64,000 bases of DNA, taken from assembly GCA_036971475.1 (NCBI GenBank), contig JBAIZL010000376.1:7169501-7233500 (forward strand), in the 5' to 3' direction. The stretch comes from Prosapia bicincta. Taxonomy: Eukaryota; Arthropoda; Insecta; Hemiptera; Cercopidae. Below are positions 10,381-21,779 of this stretch, in pieces. Position 1 is the first letter of the stretch; every line of letters begins with the position of its first letter. The translations under genes were made by a program, and so were the position numbers. The notes under the pieces were generated by a model that saw only the letters and a program-made list of their open reading frames with translations, did not search any database and had not been told where the DNA came from.

Positions 10381-11689
10381 CAAATGGAAAAAATACACAT
10401 TTTGAATTATTTGCAATAAGAAACAGAGTCAGCGAATTGCAATATTACAATATATAAGCCTACCAAGAATAAATTATAAATATATTTGTCTTAGGGCCTT
10501 AGTAGAAACATTTTCTTGAAAATAATTAGTTCTACAGACATGTGTAAAATTTGTTAAATTAGTAGTAAATAAGATAACACTCTGTTCGAAGTATACGTAA
10601 TCAAATATTTAGATAGCAATTTAGATTTATCATATTGTTGTAAGCATATAAATATTGAATTAAATTTTGATGTGGAATGTATAACAATACAAATTAGAGC
10701 TTCATAACCGAAAATTAACTGCAGCGTAGAAATATCATTAAAATAGTTAGATTTCCTGGACAAATAATAACTTGATTGGGAATTAAATGTAAATTTAAAA
10801 TAATGTAGGCCTACTTTAGTATTGGACACCTCTATAAGATGTGTAAAGCCTATCGGTAGTATACCCCGTGAGGACAGCTAATGTGAGTTTGAAGCCACTC
10901 CACCAAAATACAACTAATTTTCTACCATCTTCCCGTTGAAAACCGAAGTGTAAGGTAATATCAAGCCACCGATAAAGTAAACAATATTAGCTAGTGAAAT
11001 GCAATAGTCAGTACTGTAATAAAACAGTGCAGAACTAAACACTACCCAAAAGTCTGGTTGGATTTAAAACTTTAATGGTTTGTTCTTTAAACAATCCGAC
11101 CTAGTAAAAGCTTTTGTAGATTTATCATTTGGCCGCTTTAATATTTAAATGGTCAATTAATTGTTCTTGGCCATAAAGTAAAGCCATAAACGTTTTATTA
11201 ATTTTAGGTCAAAACGTAAATATTTTATTGCATCTATTTTAAGCCCCAATTGTTTCTGCTCTACGTGGCTTTGTGTAAAGTGTGAAATTAATTTGGTACA
11301 AAATATTTGTCTTCTTAAAATACCCATATTTTATAAATCTTGTTTTATCATACAAAAATTAAAAACTAATTGTGTCAGGCTTTCATTTTACAATATTTTA
11401 TATAATGATCCTATTTAAAAAAATCGAAATTCTATGTTTTTCCTTTCTTTTCTCTCAATTAGGTTTCTCTCCAAAACTAAGTTTGAAAGAATATTGATGT
11501 TATAAAGGGTTGTTTTAGAGACAAATCTAACGGCACTATAATGTCTTTGCCATGAATGAACAGTAAACCTTCAGTTAATTGTTTCTTTTAGATTAAAATA
11601 TATTTATATGAAGGTAGAAGTAATCGTTTTAACACCAAATGAGACAATGCAAAGGACTAATAAATATATTATCTTTCTTTAATGGAGTG
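10381..11689. other. Gene-free stretch
   Basis: AT-rich and without coding signal. The minus-strand frame at 10554-10829 is 91 codons, but is Ser/Tyr/Ile-rich as expected from AT bias, and I do not recognise it. Confidence 0.4.
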
Positions 11690-11830
11690 AAGAGCAAGAC
11701 CTTTCTATAATTACTTGTCTACCTGTCATATCATCATGAACTTTTACGAATCTAGGCCTAATCGTTTCAATCGTTTACGCTAGCTATAGGCCTATTATAA
11801 TTTTTCTTAGTAATAAAACTATATGGAGAG
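11690..11830 (+). repeat. Short dispersed repeat family, copy 1
   Basis: Shared blocks with 12760-12970 and 14340-14465 are GCAAGAYC, a T-rich spacer, ATCATATCATCATGAA and TTTACGAATCTAGGCCTAAT. The three copies are spread over less than 3 kb. There is no coding capacity and the edges are approximate. Confidence 0.6.
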
Positions 11831-12759
11831 TGGTACTACAAAAATTAATGTGAAATTTAGTAGAAATTATAAACTACTAATTTTACTAAATTATGCACTA
11901 TTGCGGTGCATGAGGTATTTATGGATGTGAATGTATTTTTAATTTTACCAGAATAAATTTTCCTGTTAGGCTTCCTAGATAGATGTTTCTTAGTCATCCC
12001 TTAGAAAGATTTTTTTTACATTGCTTTCCACAAAGCAAAAATCAAGATTATAAACCAGTTTCTAGGTAGTATATCTCAACCCGAGATGGCGAGGATATTC
12101 AAACCATAATAATGACTACCAAGGGTTAATAATTGTTAGTTTAACCAAAGAGTAAACATTACAATTACGCTTCCAAGCAGGTCATTGTAACCGACAAATA
12201 TATCTACAAGTTTATAGCGTCTACAAGTTTAATATAAACGTGGTCAAGTCAATCATCCGTGAAATATTTACAGCGAAAAGACACCAAATAATATAAACAG
12301 CGTTGTTGGATAACTAGAAACATTGGCAGTAAGTTGAAGATTTACGACTTTAACGATAGCTTTGAAATTAATTTCAAATACCAAACTTTCACATTCGGAC
12401 GATTATAACAACGCCCTAAAGTCAATTTTATGGAACATCAAATCAGCCTCCAAATGGTAAATCGTGAAGCAACGCCTAGATCTCTTTCTTGAAGGGCGAC
12501 TAAACGATAAATGCATGATAATTAGTAAGACCAGAGACAAGAAGGCCTAACTTGCCACAGTCTCGATAAGCCAAGCTACACAACATGTGTTGGACAGGTT
12601 ACTGCTAGCTACAAATAAACCTATATAGAAGAAGGGTTTAGGATAGGAATATTGTCAATCGGACCAAATTAGGATACCCACCTAAGGTATCACTGAAGAA
12701 AAGACAAGGTAATTTTTACCCAAACGATTACGTATATGATCGTATAGTATTCTTTGTCA

Positions 12760-12970
12760 CTGAAAGGATTTTATTTTCTGTTATTAGATTCTGGTATTCG
12801 ATTACATAAAGACCTTTTACTTTTTTTTTACTTACAGCAAGATCATAATACTATTTTTACTTATCATACCATCATGAATATTCACAAATTTGGCATAATT
12901 GGTATTTATGCCCCTTTACTCGAATAGATCAAATTGTAGGCCTAATATAGTTTTCTTTTAACATTTATGA
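12760..12970 (+). repeat. Short dispersed repeat family, copy 2
   Basis: It matches copy 1 at GCAAGATCATAATACT, CATACCATCATGAATATT and GTAGGCCTAATATAGTTTTC. It also matches copy 3 upstream at TATAGTATTCTTTGTCA. Confidence 0.6.
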
Positions 12971-14339
12971 AATTATTTTCTTCCACTATATTTTGAATTC
13001 GGTTACTACAGGCGTTTAGCCACATTTTTATTTCATTGAATTCACTATATATTAGTCTTTTACCAAGGGATCGAGATTATTTGAACAAAATATTTCAAAC
13101 TACTAAGGCAAATAGATATATCCTTCTCTAATTAGTAGATTATGTGTAGTTTCTATATTATGGCAACAAATTGTGAAAACTGTCCCGTGAAAATGATGAA
13201 ATAAAGATGTCATAGTGAATGATACTTTTTCAAACTTTGATAGTTAATGAATTTAATTATGAAGCTAGTAAGTTTACATTTTTATTGTTCTACCTGTAAA
13301 CATAAATTGTGACATATTTGTTAAATTCATAATTGGAATTGAGATAATGTAAAAAATCCATTTTGATAAAAAGTAATATATTTTTTCGCATCCTAAACTA
13401 GATTTTATTTACTCTATAACATTTCAAATGATAGTAATAGCATATAGCATATAATAGTAAACATATACTAATTATTGATTTTGCAAGTTTCTCCTATTAC
13501 TTAATAACCTCGAAAAAACTTCCGTGTGCCACCTTTAAATATCTCTCATGGAACTACAAAGGATTACCTCCCTCTAAACCACGTTATAAAGACAGTAATT
13601 GATCATAGGAAACAGTTAAATTGGTAAGAATTTTCAAAATTTGTTATATAAAATAAATTCAATTTCGTAAGGAACCGAGTGGTTACATTGTGTATAACCG
13701 ATCGTGTATAACAAGAATAATTGCTTGGATTGGGATTCTTCTTATGTAAGCGAGAAAAAATACTGGTTTTGGTTTATGTATGTGAACATGAAAGCAACAG
13801 TAAGGATAAACACTCTTCCTTTCGACTTTTCTTTGAGCGAATCAAAATATTTAGCCAAAAATAAATTTTAGAAATTGTATATCTCTTGATATTAATACAT
13901 CCGACTGGAGGAAGATGATTTATTCCGAAATGTTATTTATTAATAATCAACAAAATGTTATTAACATCAAAAACGATATTTATATATAACGATAATATAT
14001 AACACGTATAAACACGTGTATTATAGGTTTAAAACATAATTGAAATATGTTTTTTTTTTGTTTATGTTTCCAGGTATATTTTATCGTTTGTTAATGTTTT
14101 GGATTTATTTAGTAACTTTTATGTGTTTTGTATACTAATGTAATGGATTCTAAAATTAGGGTTATCGATATTACAAAGGATGGTTTTAAATGATACATTC
14201 GGTTATAATGATAATTTTGTTTACATGAAAATAAACAGTGTTTCTATTACACTTCTTTTATTAGACTGCCATATAGTTATATAAAGCTAAACGTAGTCGA
14301 TATACGAAAAAATTACTTTAACAATTACGGAAAAAAGAT
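12971..14339. other. Gene-free AT-rich stretch
   Basis: No open frame of note, no recognised repeat and no RNA gene. Several short AT palindromes, such as those around 13980-14030, are expected at this composition. Confidence 0.4.
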
Positions 14340-14465
14340 CCTATACTTTTCTTTGTCATGTAATAAAGTGTATTTTCGATTATTTAACTATCGCAAGATC
14401 TTATGCCATAATTACAGTTTTACCTATTATATCATTATGGAAATTTACGAAACTTGGCCGGTTCA
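14340..14465 (+). repeat. Short dispersed repeat family, copy 3
   Basis: It matches copy 2 from CTATACTTTTCTTTGTCA through CGCAAGATCTTATGCC to ATATCATTATGGAAATTTAC. It abuts the next ~450-bp repeat copy. Confidence 0.55.
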
Positions 14466-14469
14466 ATTT

Positions 14470-14870
14470 AGGGAGACCTAGGTTTGGGAGAGGACCTCGA
14501 GTATGTCCCGACCTGAGAAGTCGATGACACTACATACAAGTTCAAGCCACAGTATTAAGCCCCAGCCCTACAGAAATAAACCACGTAGTGTGGCGACCAA
14601 GCAGGCCTATTACCACCGATATCTAAGTCTACAAGTCTTGCACAAACGAGATAACGGTAGTTCGTCTATCACAATCTAGCCACAATCATTTAATAGCTTG
14701 TAATACTTATTAGTTAAGATACCTATAAAGATTTAAAAGCATACCATTTTGAGAAGCACCTCGCTATTACCCTAGTTCCACGCGGTATACATTTCAATTT
14801 GGCTTAGCAACATTACAACAATTGGCTTTATGCGACATAAACATATATAAATGTAAAAATTTGTTTATGT
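14470..14870 (+). repeat. Unassigned ~450-bp dispersed repeat, copy B
   Basis: It shares TACAAGTTCAAGCCACA, GACCAAGCAGGCC, GTCTACAAGTCTTGCACAAA, TAGTTAAGAT, ACCATTTTGAGAAGCACCT and GCTTAGCAACATTACAACAA with the other copies. Unlike copies A and C, no RT remnant follows. Confidence 0.75.
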
Positions 14871-14889
14871 ATAAAGTAACAACTTTCGT

Positions 14890-15811
14890 AATACACACAC
14901 ACACACAGTGCCACGGCCTACTCATTCCACCCATTATATTTCTTTTGTTATTTGGATATAATTGAATAAATCTGTGAGTCGGTAAAGTTCAGGAGTTTAC
15001 ATTACCTGTTTCTACAGGCAACTGTGTGCAGTCAAACAGGAACTGGTGCTGGAGTATGTCCCAAGTACTACTAAAAAAAAACTCTTTCAATATCCTAGTT
15101 CAAATTTTTAATAAATTCCCAAAGGTATCCCTAACAACCGTATCCCTAAGTAACAATATTTTAATAAATTTGTATAATTTTTAAGTAGGAAAATCTACAA
15201 GTTTTATATTTTGATTTCACAGGATTTTAGATGAGTAGTTAATTGAAACTTTCGCCTAATTTAAATTAAATTTTATTAAACGATTTTTTTTGATACTTCA
15301 ATATTTTTTACAATATATTGCCCATACTATGCAAATGCAATGGTGGCATAGGAATATTTTTTAAAAAACCTTCAATTACCTAATATTGCTAATGAATTTC
15401 AATAAATCTTTTTTTTTCATTTGTCGCTGATACAGTTCATGTTTAATTTTCTGGCGTTCTCTGTAGGCCTGTTTCTGATAATATTAATTTTTCTTGAGCA
15501 CTTAATATTCACAAAACGTGTTGCACATTTCTCAAGTATCAGAACTAAATATGATATTTAGGTAAACATTTTGAACTTTATTGGATCTAAAGATAATACC
15601 TGTATATATTTAGTTTAATGAATGACAAATTATTTAATGAAGCGTAGCTTCATTTGAAATTACTCATTTTAATTTTTATAAAAGTTATAAAACGTTTTAA
15701 CAAATATTTTTTAAAAAATATTCTGATATAGTAATATTTTGAATACTCAATATATACAGCTTCTATTTATTTTTATCTAATATATCTGATATTGTACTAT
15801 TTACTTAATTA
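14890..15811. other. Gene-free stretch
   Basis: A short CA run is at 14893-14907. A patch at 14960-15070 is less AT-rich but has no assignable content. A small perfect hairpin (ATGAAGC GTA GCTTCAT) lies near 15639-15656. Confidence 0.4.
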
Positions 15812-16943
15812 CTAATCAACGCCCACCCTTGGCTGTTGAGGCATTATTCGAACAATAGAGATGGGCTTCCTTAAAGATGAGGCTTGACTGATTTTGCTCG
15901 CGGTCTGGGGCTGTGAAATCTTAAATGTGTACGGCATTGATAACATCATGATCCAACAGTAGACACTCCAGGGTTGGTACCACATGTATTCGGTGAAGGT
16001 ACTCATGACCTGTCTCCAATTTGAGTGCTGCAATCTGAAGCTAGGCGCAAGCTATGGTCAATTGGTCTCCAAGACACAAGACTTTCAGATAAATATCCTG
16101 CTGAATTATCACTCAATCGAACAGGATTCCATTTCTGGTAGACATCTTTATTAGAGAATTTGATGACTATTGTGAACTCAGATGCTCAGACTGGAGGAGG
16201 GTTACTCTCTTCTTCGGTAGTTGGTCAGCCTTTTCATTTGCAGTATTGTTTACATGGCTGGGGATCCCCTGTAAATTAGGTATTCACCCGGGATTTATGA
16301 GAGCATTTAGACTTCTTCTAGAATCTATGGTTGTACTACAGTCAGTCTGTGAGTTCCCAGAAACTTTAAGGATAGCGGTCATAGATTAATCAATAAAAAA
16401 AAAACTACCTTAGCAGGAACAGTCAGGTGCTCAAGGTCAATCCCTGCAGAATAAGGGCCTGCTACCATACTGTCGTAATTGCTAAGGTTGGCTCCGACAG
16501 CGGAAAATCTTTTCAATATATTTGCAGTAGTATGGCATTTGTTTCGCCTGGTTTCAGCACTGGTGTTTCGTCAGTATAAATTTGGAATCATTCTGATTCA
16601 GGGTATTTTTCATTCATAGTTCGTATGGCTGCAGTTTTAAGTTCCCGATCTGAGAATATATACCTTTTCAAGTGGTGGTCCGTCAGGAGGAGATCTGCAT
16701 CAAGGAAATCTTAGAAGCAGTCTTGGTAAGCAGTAGTTAGACCCGATTCTCTGAGAGTGACTCCATACTTGTTATAAATATCCTGGTGACAGCCAAGGGT
16801 TGTTCTCTGGGTATTGAGTCTATCTGTGGGTTTGCTAATTTTAAGATTTGTTTGTTCGTTAAATCGTTCCCAGAAACATACCGCTGAGGTCTCCATGCGT
16901 ATTTGCAGTACTTCAATCTTACTTTGAGCCACCATTTAAACAA
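15812..16943 (-). pseudogene. Non-LTR retrotransposon 3' pol region with RNase H, degraded
   Basis: Reading leftward from 16943, the translation in shifting frames gives the end of an RT-type polyprotein (DRLNTQRTTLGCHQDIYNKY, then an ILLTDHHLKRY-like stretch). An RNase H start follows, reading FQIYTDETPVL, where YTDGS is usual. Later come SQTDCSTTIDSRRSLNALIN (the DS motif region) and IPSHVNNTANEKADQL, the conserved (A/S)H(V/T)xxxxNExAD end of RNase H. The last part (ETGHEYLHRIHVVPTLECLL) matches the conserved tail after RNase H in I/R1/LOA-type elements. Many stops interrupt it. Which clade it belongs to cannot be decided by eye. Confidence 0.8.
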
Positions 16944-18597
16944 TAGGAGAGGACCTCATAGCACCAGTTATCACTCATAAGTCATTGTTTTGCTATCTTT
17001 ATAAGAACGTGGCTGCTAACACCAGTATGAGATAAACTCTAAAGCTCCATATATGTGTGAAATCCTTATTACTTGATAATGTCTAATTCTGTGATCGAAA
17101 CCCACTGTTTATATATAAATTACTTTTTCCTGGTTGTTGTTGTTTATTAAGCTACTGAAATTAATAACTTACTATTTCATATTATACATTTATTCATTTT
17201 TTGTGTTTTTTTTGTGATGCATAGAACACTGTTTATGTACAAAAATCTGTACAGAGCACAGTAGCGTTATTATGACCACTCAACAACAATAGCCCTTGCT
17301 ATAAATATTTAAAAATGTTTCCTTCTATTTAAATGTCTCTTTCTTCCCAGACCATAACCAACTATCTTCTTTTTTCTTCAATTAGATACTTTCAAGCAGA
17401 ACAAGTTCCTATATAAAGTTGTAATAGTATTATGTTATAAGTCCGGTAGGTGTTTCTCGGAAGAGATGTAGTCAAAACCGGAATTATCATGTGAGTACTA
17501 CAAACGCCTTTCGGGACTAGTTCACTAAAAGCTCACTACAAACGTATATTTTACATAAGGAAACAATGGTCGAAATTCAAAAATAAATGTTTATTTTCAA
17601 TTTATAAAACAAGAGTTTTTATTCAAATAAATTATGACAGTTTTTCTATGTTTTCTAACGTGGAACGTACAGTTTTCAAAGTGACTTATTTAAAATCCTT
17701 GACTATAAAGTCTAATTAGAATTCTCTTGCAATTGCATTTAAAAGAAACTGTTTCAGTAGAATAAATTGACGGTCACTGTACTTTAATCCTGTACTTTAT
17801 TAATATTGTACTGTACTGATTTAATACTGTACTTTACGTCGATATACGCTATAACTTTTAACTATCAAAAACATATTGATAGAGTCACCACTTTATAAAT
17901 TATAAATCTGTTTGTTTTATTTAAGCAATGCAACTTAAAATCAGCTATAATTGATTAATAATCTTTTACGCTACTGACATACATCCATACCTGGAAAATT
18001 GTTGTAATTTAAGTAGCTAGGAGAGTAATAATAAGCTATCATAAGTGTAAATCAATTTATCCGTATCACTATTATCTGTTTTAAAACAACCAAATCTTTT
18101 AACTTCTGGATATAAATAAAACATTTATTTACGAATGGCTCTAATTTAATTAAATTACTGTTCTTAGAAAACTGTTACGTTATTGAATAGTCCAGTTCTA
18201 TTAATGGAATATTTACTATAAAAAACTAAAACCTCTTCAATATTAGAATGCTATTGGGAGTTGTAACCATTAAGACTGAATTACCCAACGAGTTGTAAAT
18301 GCAAATATTTATTTCATGGTTCTAGTTTTTTAGGAAATGTAACATAAATGTAACACTTTCCGAAAATAATGAATAGGTTTAAGAGACTCTGATCCGCATA
18401 CGGCCTCGAATGTATTATTGGACCTACAGTCACCTAAGACTAGATTAGGTCTAGATAGATTATAAGCTCTACCTGAGCTTATAAAATGGAGCTTTGGTCT
18501 TAGTCAGGAAAAGGCAGTAACTAACTGATATCTACTGCTTACTACCCCTTGGGGCAAAGTATTCTGTCAAGTAAGATATTTTTTCTTTTTCTCTCCC

Positions 18598-18600
<3 letters not shown>
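16944..18600. other. Gene-free stretch
   Basis: AT-rich sequence without coding or RNA signals that I can support. Confidence 0.4.

Positions 18601-18664
<64 letters not shown>
18601..18664. repeat. (CA)n microsatellite
   Basis: About 30 CA units with one CAAA interruption near 18651. The minus-strand poly-Val/Cys frame over it is an artefact. Confidence 0.97.
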
Positions 18665-18937
18665 ATTGTCTTCAATGTAGAACTACACACAAATGAAGGT
18701 TCTCCAACATCCCCATTCAGATTTCTCAAGTAAATTGTCAGTTTTAAACCATAGAAACGACTGTATACTTGAAGTTTCTGTGTTATACATTTTGAGGTTT
18801 TTCTTAGGTATTATACTTTTGATTTCACTCGGCAACAAAACCACTACACACTGATATTTTTTAGCTAACACATTTCGTTCTAGGTCAGTAGATTGTTTAA
18901 TGCAGTGAGTTACGGACAAGACTGTTTGTCAGGGGTG

Positions 18938-19327
18938 TTGTTTTGGCTTGAGTCTGTGATGTATTGGTGTTCTTGTGGTGCCTTATTGTTCATAGAGTAG
19001 CTGGTATTTATGTGTTCAAATATACTATTTGATTGTGAATGTGTTTTCCCATTTAGAATAGGTTGTGAATATTTTTTCGAGGTGTTTGTATGTATGGTAG
19101 TTTTCTATTGTTTTTAGTTTCTTGCTTTTCTGTAGGTAGTGTATGTTTTTTAGATTAGTGTGTATATTGGAGTGTGAATGTAGTGTGGTTTGTTTGTTTA
19201 TGGTGGAGTTTGATTTGGTTGTGTCATTTGTATGTCCAACCACCCGATATAAAGAATACATGCTACTACACAATGTATATGAACAGGCCTGAAAGATCGT
19301 TACATCGACCGCTCTAGTGACCCCCAA
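18938..19327 (-). pseudogene. Penelope-like element C-terminal remnant (GIY-YIG-type region)
   Basis: On the minus strand, an open frame of 100 codons (19327-19025) contains LKNIHYLQKSKKLKTIENYH and TYKHLEKIFTTYSKWENTF. After a frameshift it continues IFEHINTSYSMNNKAPQEHQ to a stop near 18938. The pattern (N)LKILH...K..LxxIExxxIYKH followed by Asn-rich sequence is like the GIY-YIG-associated C-terminus of Penelope-like elements, and resembles the plus-strand fragment at 51341-51604. No upstream RT is visible. No clear hammerhead-like core follows this copy. Confidence 0.5.
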
Positions 19328-19812
19328 CTGGTCACAGCAGTTTGGACAGGAGACTTGAGCAGAACTAAAACCATGGCAATACTTTATACATCTCGTCCTG
19401 GAAGGCGATGATCATTTATACAAGTTCAATCCTCGACTCCAAACCCAAGTAATAAGCCACAGCCTAGCTACAGAACTAAACCGTGCACTGCGGCAACCAC
19501 TGACCAAGCAGGGCTGTCCTGATCTATATATAACTCTACAAAACTCGTACAAACGTGGAAACGTCAGCTGTTGGGATGATCACAGCAAGGAACAAGTACT
19601 TTATCAGTAGTTTATTAATAGTAGTTATTATTAGTAGTTAAGATAAAGATTAAATACGCACCATTTTAAGAACCAACTTCCAATGAATTCATTGCCACAC
19701 TGTTTGAATCTAAATTTGTCGTTTGCTTAGCAACATTTTAACAATCGGCTTAGTATTGTTGCATTAATGTAAAAAACTTTCAATAAGGAGAATAATAATT
19801 GATATCGTAATA
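19325..19812 (+). repeat. Unassigned ~450-bp dispersed repeat, copy C
   Basis: This is the longest copy. It shares TTATACAAGTTCAATCC, GACCAAGCAGGGCT, ACTCGTACAAACG, GATGATCACAGCAAGG, TAGTTAAGATAAAGAT, ACCATTTTAAGAACCAACTT and GCTTAGCAACATTTTAACAA with the others. The tail AATAATAATTGATAT is followed about 40 bp later by the endonuclease part of a Jockey remnant. Confidence 0.75.
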
Positions 19813-19849
19813 GTAAATTAATAGCTACGTATTTATTTAATGATCTAGG

Positions 19850-21740
19850 TATGAACAGAAATCTCTCTTCCTAATCATAATTTAAAAATATCTGATTATA
19901 AAAAATACTACAATCAGCCGGGTAAAGGTTTGTACTCGGTGGTGATATCTATACCCAACACGTGGCAGGGAGCAAGACTGTGAACAATTAGAGACGAGTT
20001 AAGGATAGCAATTAAAGAATTTGATTTTTATTTTCATTGGGAAAGAACACCCACGTACTGGCCAACTGAGAGGAATAAGATACCGGATCTCTTAGCTTTC
20101 TTAATAACCAGAAAAGTGTCAAAAAATTTCATGGATAAGGAAGACAATATCACAACACTCAGCTGTGATAATAACGGTGAGTAAAAATACTATGAAGGAA
20201 GAGATAGTTTCAGACCGGAACTGTAGAACAACATTGAACTAAATGCCCAACTGAAGACCAAAGATGACTTGACAAATAGTGTTTAAGATTGGTGGTGAAT
20301 ATACAAACCGCTGAATATAATAAAATCATACAGACTAATTTATATCACTGAAAGGAAAAAAGAAGATAGCAGTAGTTCATAGAGCCTGTTGACCAATATA
20401 TCTTAAATAACAATAATCCGACGCTCAAGAGGCACATCCTTAAACTAAAAGAGCGTTCTGTAAATTATTATTTAAATAATATTGCCGCAACAAAAGACAA
20501 ATTATTCTTTTTGGAGAGTCACCAGGAATACCCACAGACCAATTGGTTAAGTACCTCCACTCACGAAAGGCAATGGAACTTGGGCAGCAAATAATAAACA
20601 AAAAGCGAACTTATCCGCAAAACACTTAACAGACCTATTCCATCCAAACGTAGTGACACCCGATTATCAATATAGTGTCAGAAGAAATACCACTGGCAAC
20701 CTTATAGGATTTGATTCTAGAAAATTTGCAAAAACTCTTCATTCCAAAAAAGCGAACTTGATCTTTTCACCGAACAAATACTGAAATAGCTCCCAAGAAA
20801 AGGAGTATTCATGCTTACTTATACGATTAATGCAGCATTTAGACTCAAACACGTGTCATATATCTGGAGGCTAGCAGTAGTTTTAATGTTACCAAAACCA
20901 CGAAAATCGCTAGTAATGATATTAAGTCATACATAACAATATCTGTACATCCTACAATTCCCAAGTTAATCAAAAAGCTCTTATTGAATAGCATTATACC
21001 AGTCACAGGGAAAAATTATCTCATTCCAGAGTACCAGTTTGGATTCAGAGAAAATTATTCTGCTATAAATAAAGTCTATAGAATAATGGATATATTAGGA
21101 CGAGCCTTAAAAGATGAACGGATTTGCATGCACTACACTATTCCTAATGTAGGCCCAAGGAATTGATAAGGTGTGGCATGAAGGTATCATCCAAAAATTA
21201 AATAAGATGCTCCCATAGACGTTTGTTCCATTGTTAACATCTAACAGGAAGAACCTTCATGATCAAACAAGAAGGGCAATATTTCTGAAATTATTGAAAT
21301 CAAAACAAGTAACCCCAAAGTGTAATGGGTAAGGTACTCTACCTACTTTACCCCTCTTGATATTCCAACCAGCCAAGAAGTGGTCATTGCAATGTTTGTA
21401 GATGGCACTGCATTATTATCAGGTAAGTGCATATATACGTCTACGGACAACGTCCAGAGAGCAACAAATAAATTCCTAGAATGGACTGATAAATTGGAAA
21501 ATCAAACTGAATGAAGGAAAGTCAGTCCACATCATCAAATAGGGTCTTAAGAGATCCTCCGCGATTGAATGTTAACAGAATTGTTATTCTCTATGAAGAA
21601 ATATTCTAAATATCAAGGTATGAAGCTAGATAATAAACTTAGATGAACACGCCGAATCAAACTCGAAAGACGTGGATCAGTTGACTACTTCACCAAAATA
21701 AATCTAATTGGCGCAGGAATAGGCAACGCTTGGTTTGGTT
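19850..21740 (+). pseudogene. Jockey-type non-LTR retrotransposon, endonuclease and RT, copy 2
   Basis: The endonuclease C-terminal half is visible near 19935-20190: a GGD-containing strand, an Asn-to-WGS-like segment (GSKTVNN), TYWPTERNKIPDLLAFLITR, then a degraded end where SDH would stand. RT follows from about 20640: LKHVSYIWRLAVVLMLPKP, ISFQ/IPEYQFGFREN (21030-21057, the 60-codon frame at 20984-21166), a KLNKM-type linker, and the catalytic box as FVDGT (21395-21409). There the second Asp of the ADD pair is Gly. A LEWTDKL-like and a final RRIKLERRGSVDYFT-like segment end near 21700. Dozens of stops are present. It is the better preserved sibling of the copy at 6.7-7.6 kb. Confidence 0.85.
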
Positions 21741-21779
21741 TGGAAGAAATCAAAACTAACTGTATTGTCCACTTCCCAT

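Noticed and set aside
18532..18729. Cys/Val-rich minus frame
   Set aside because: Translation of the CA microsatellite.
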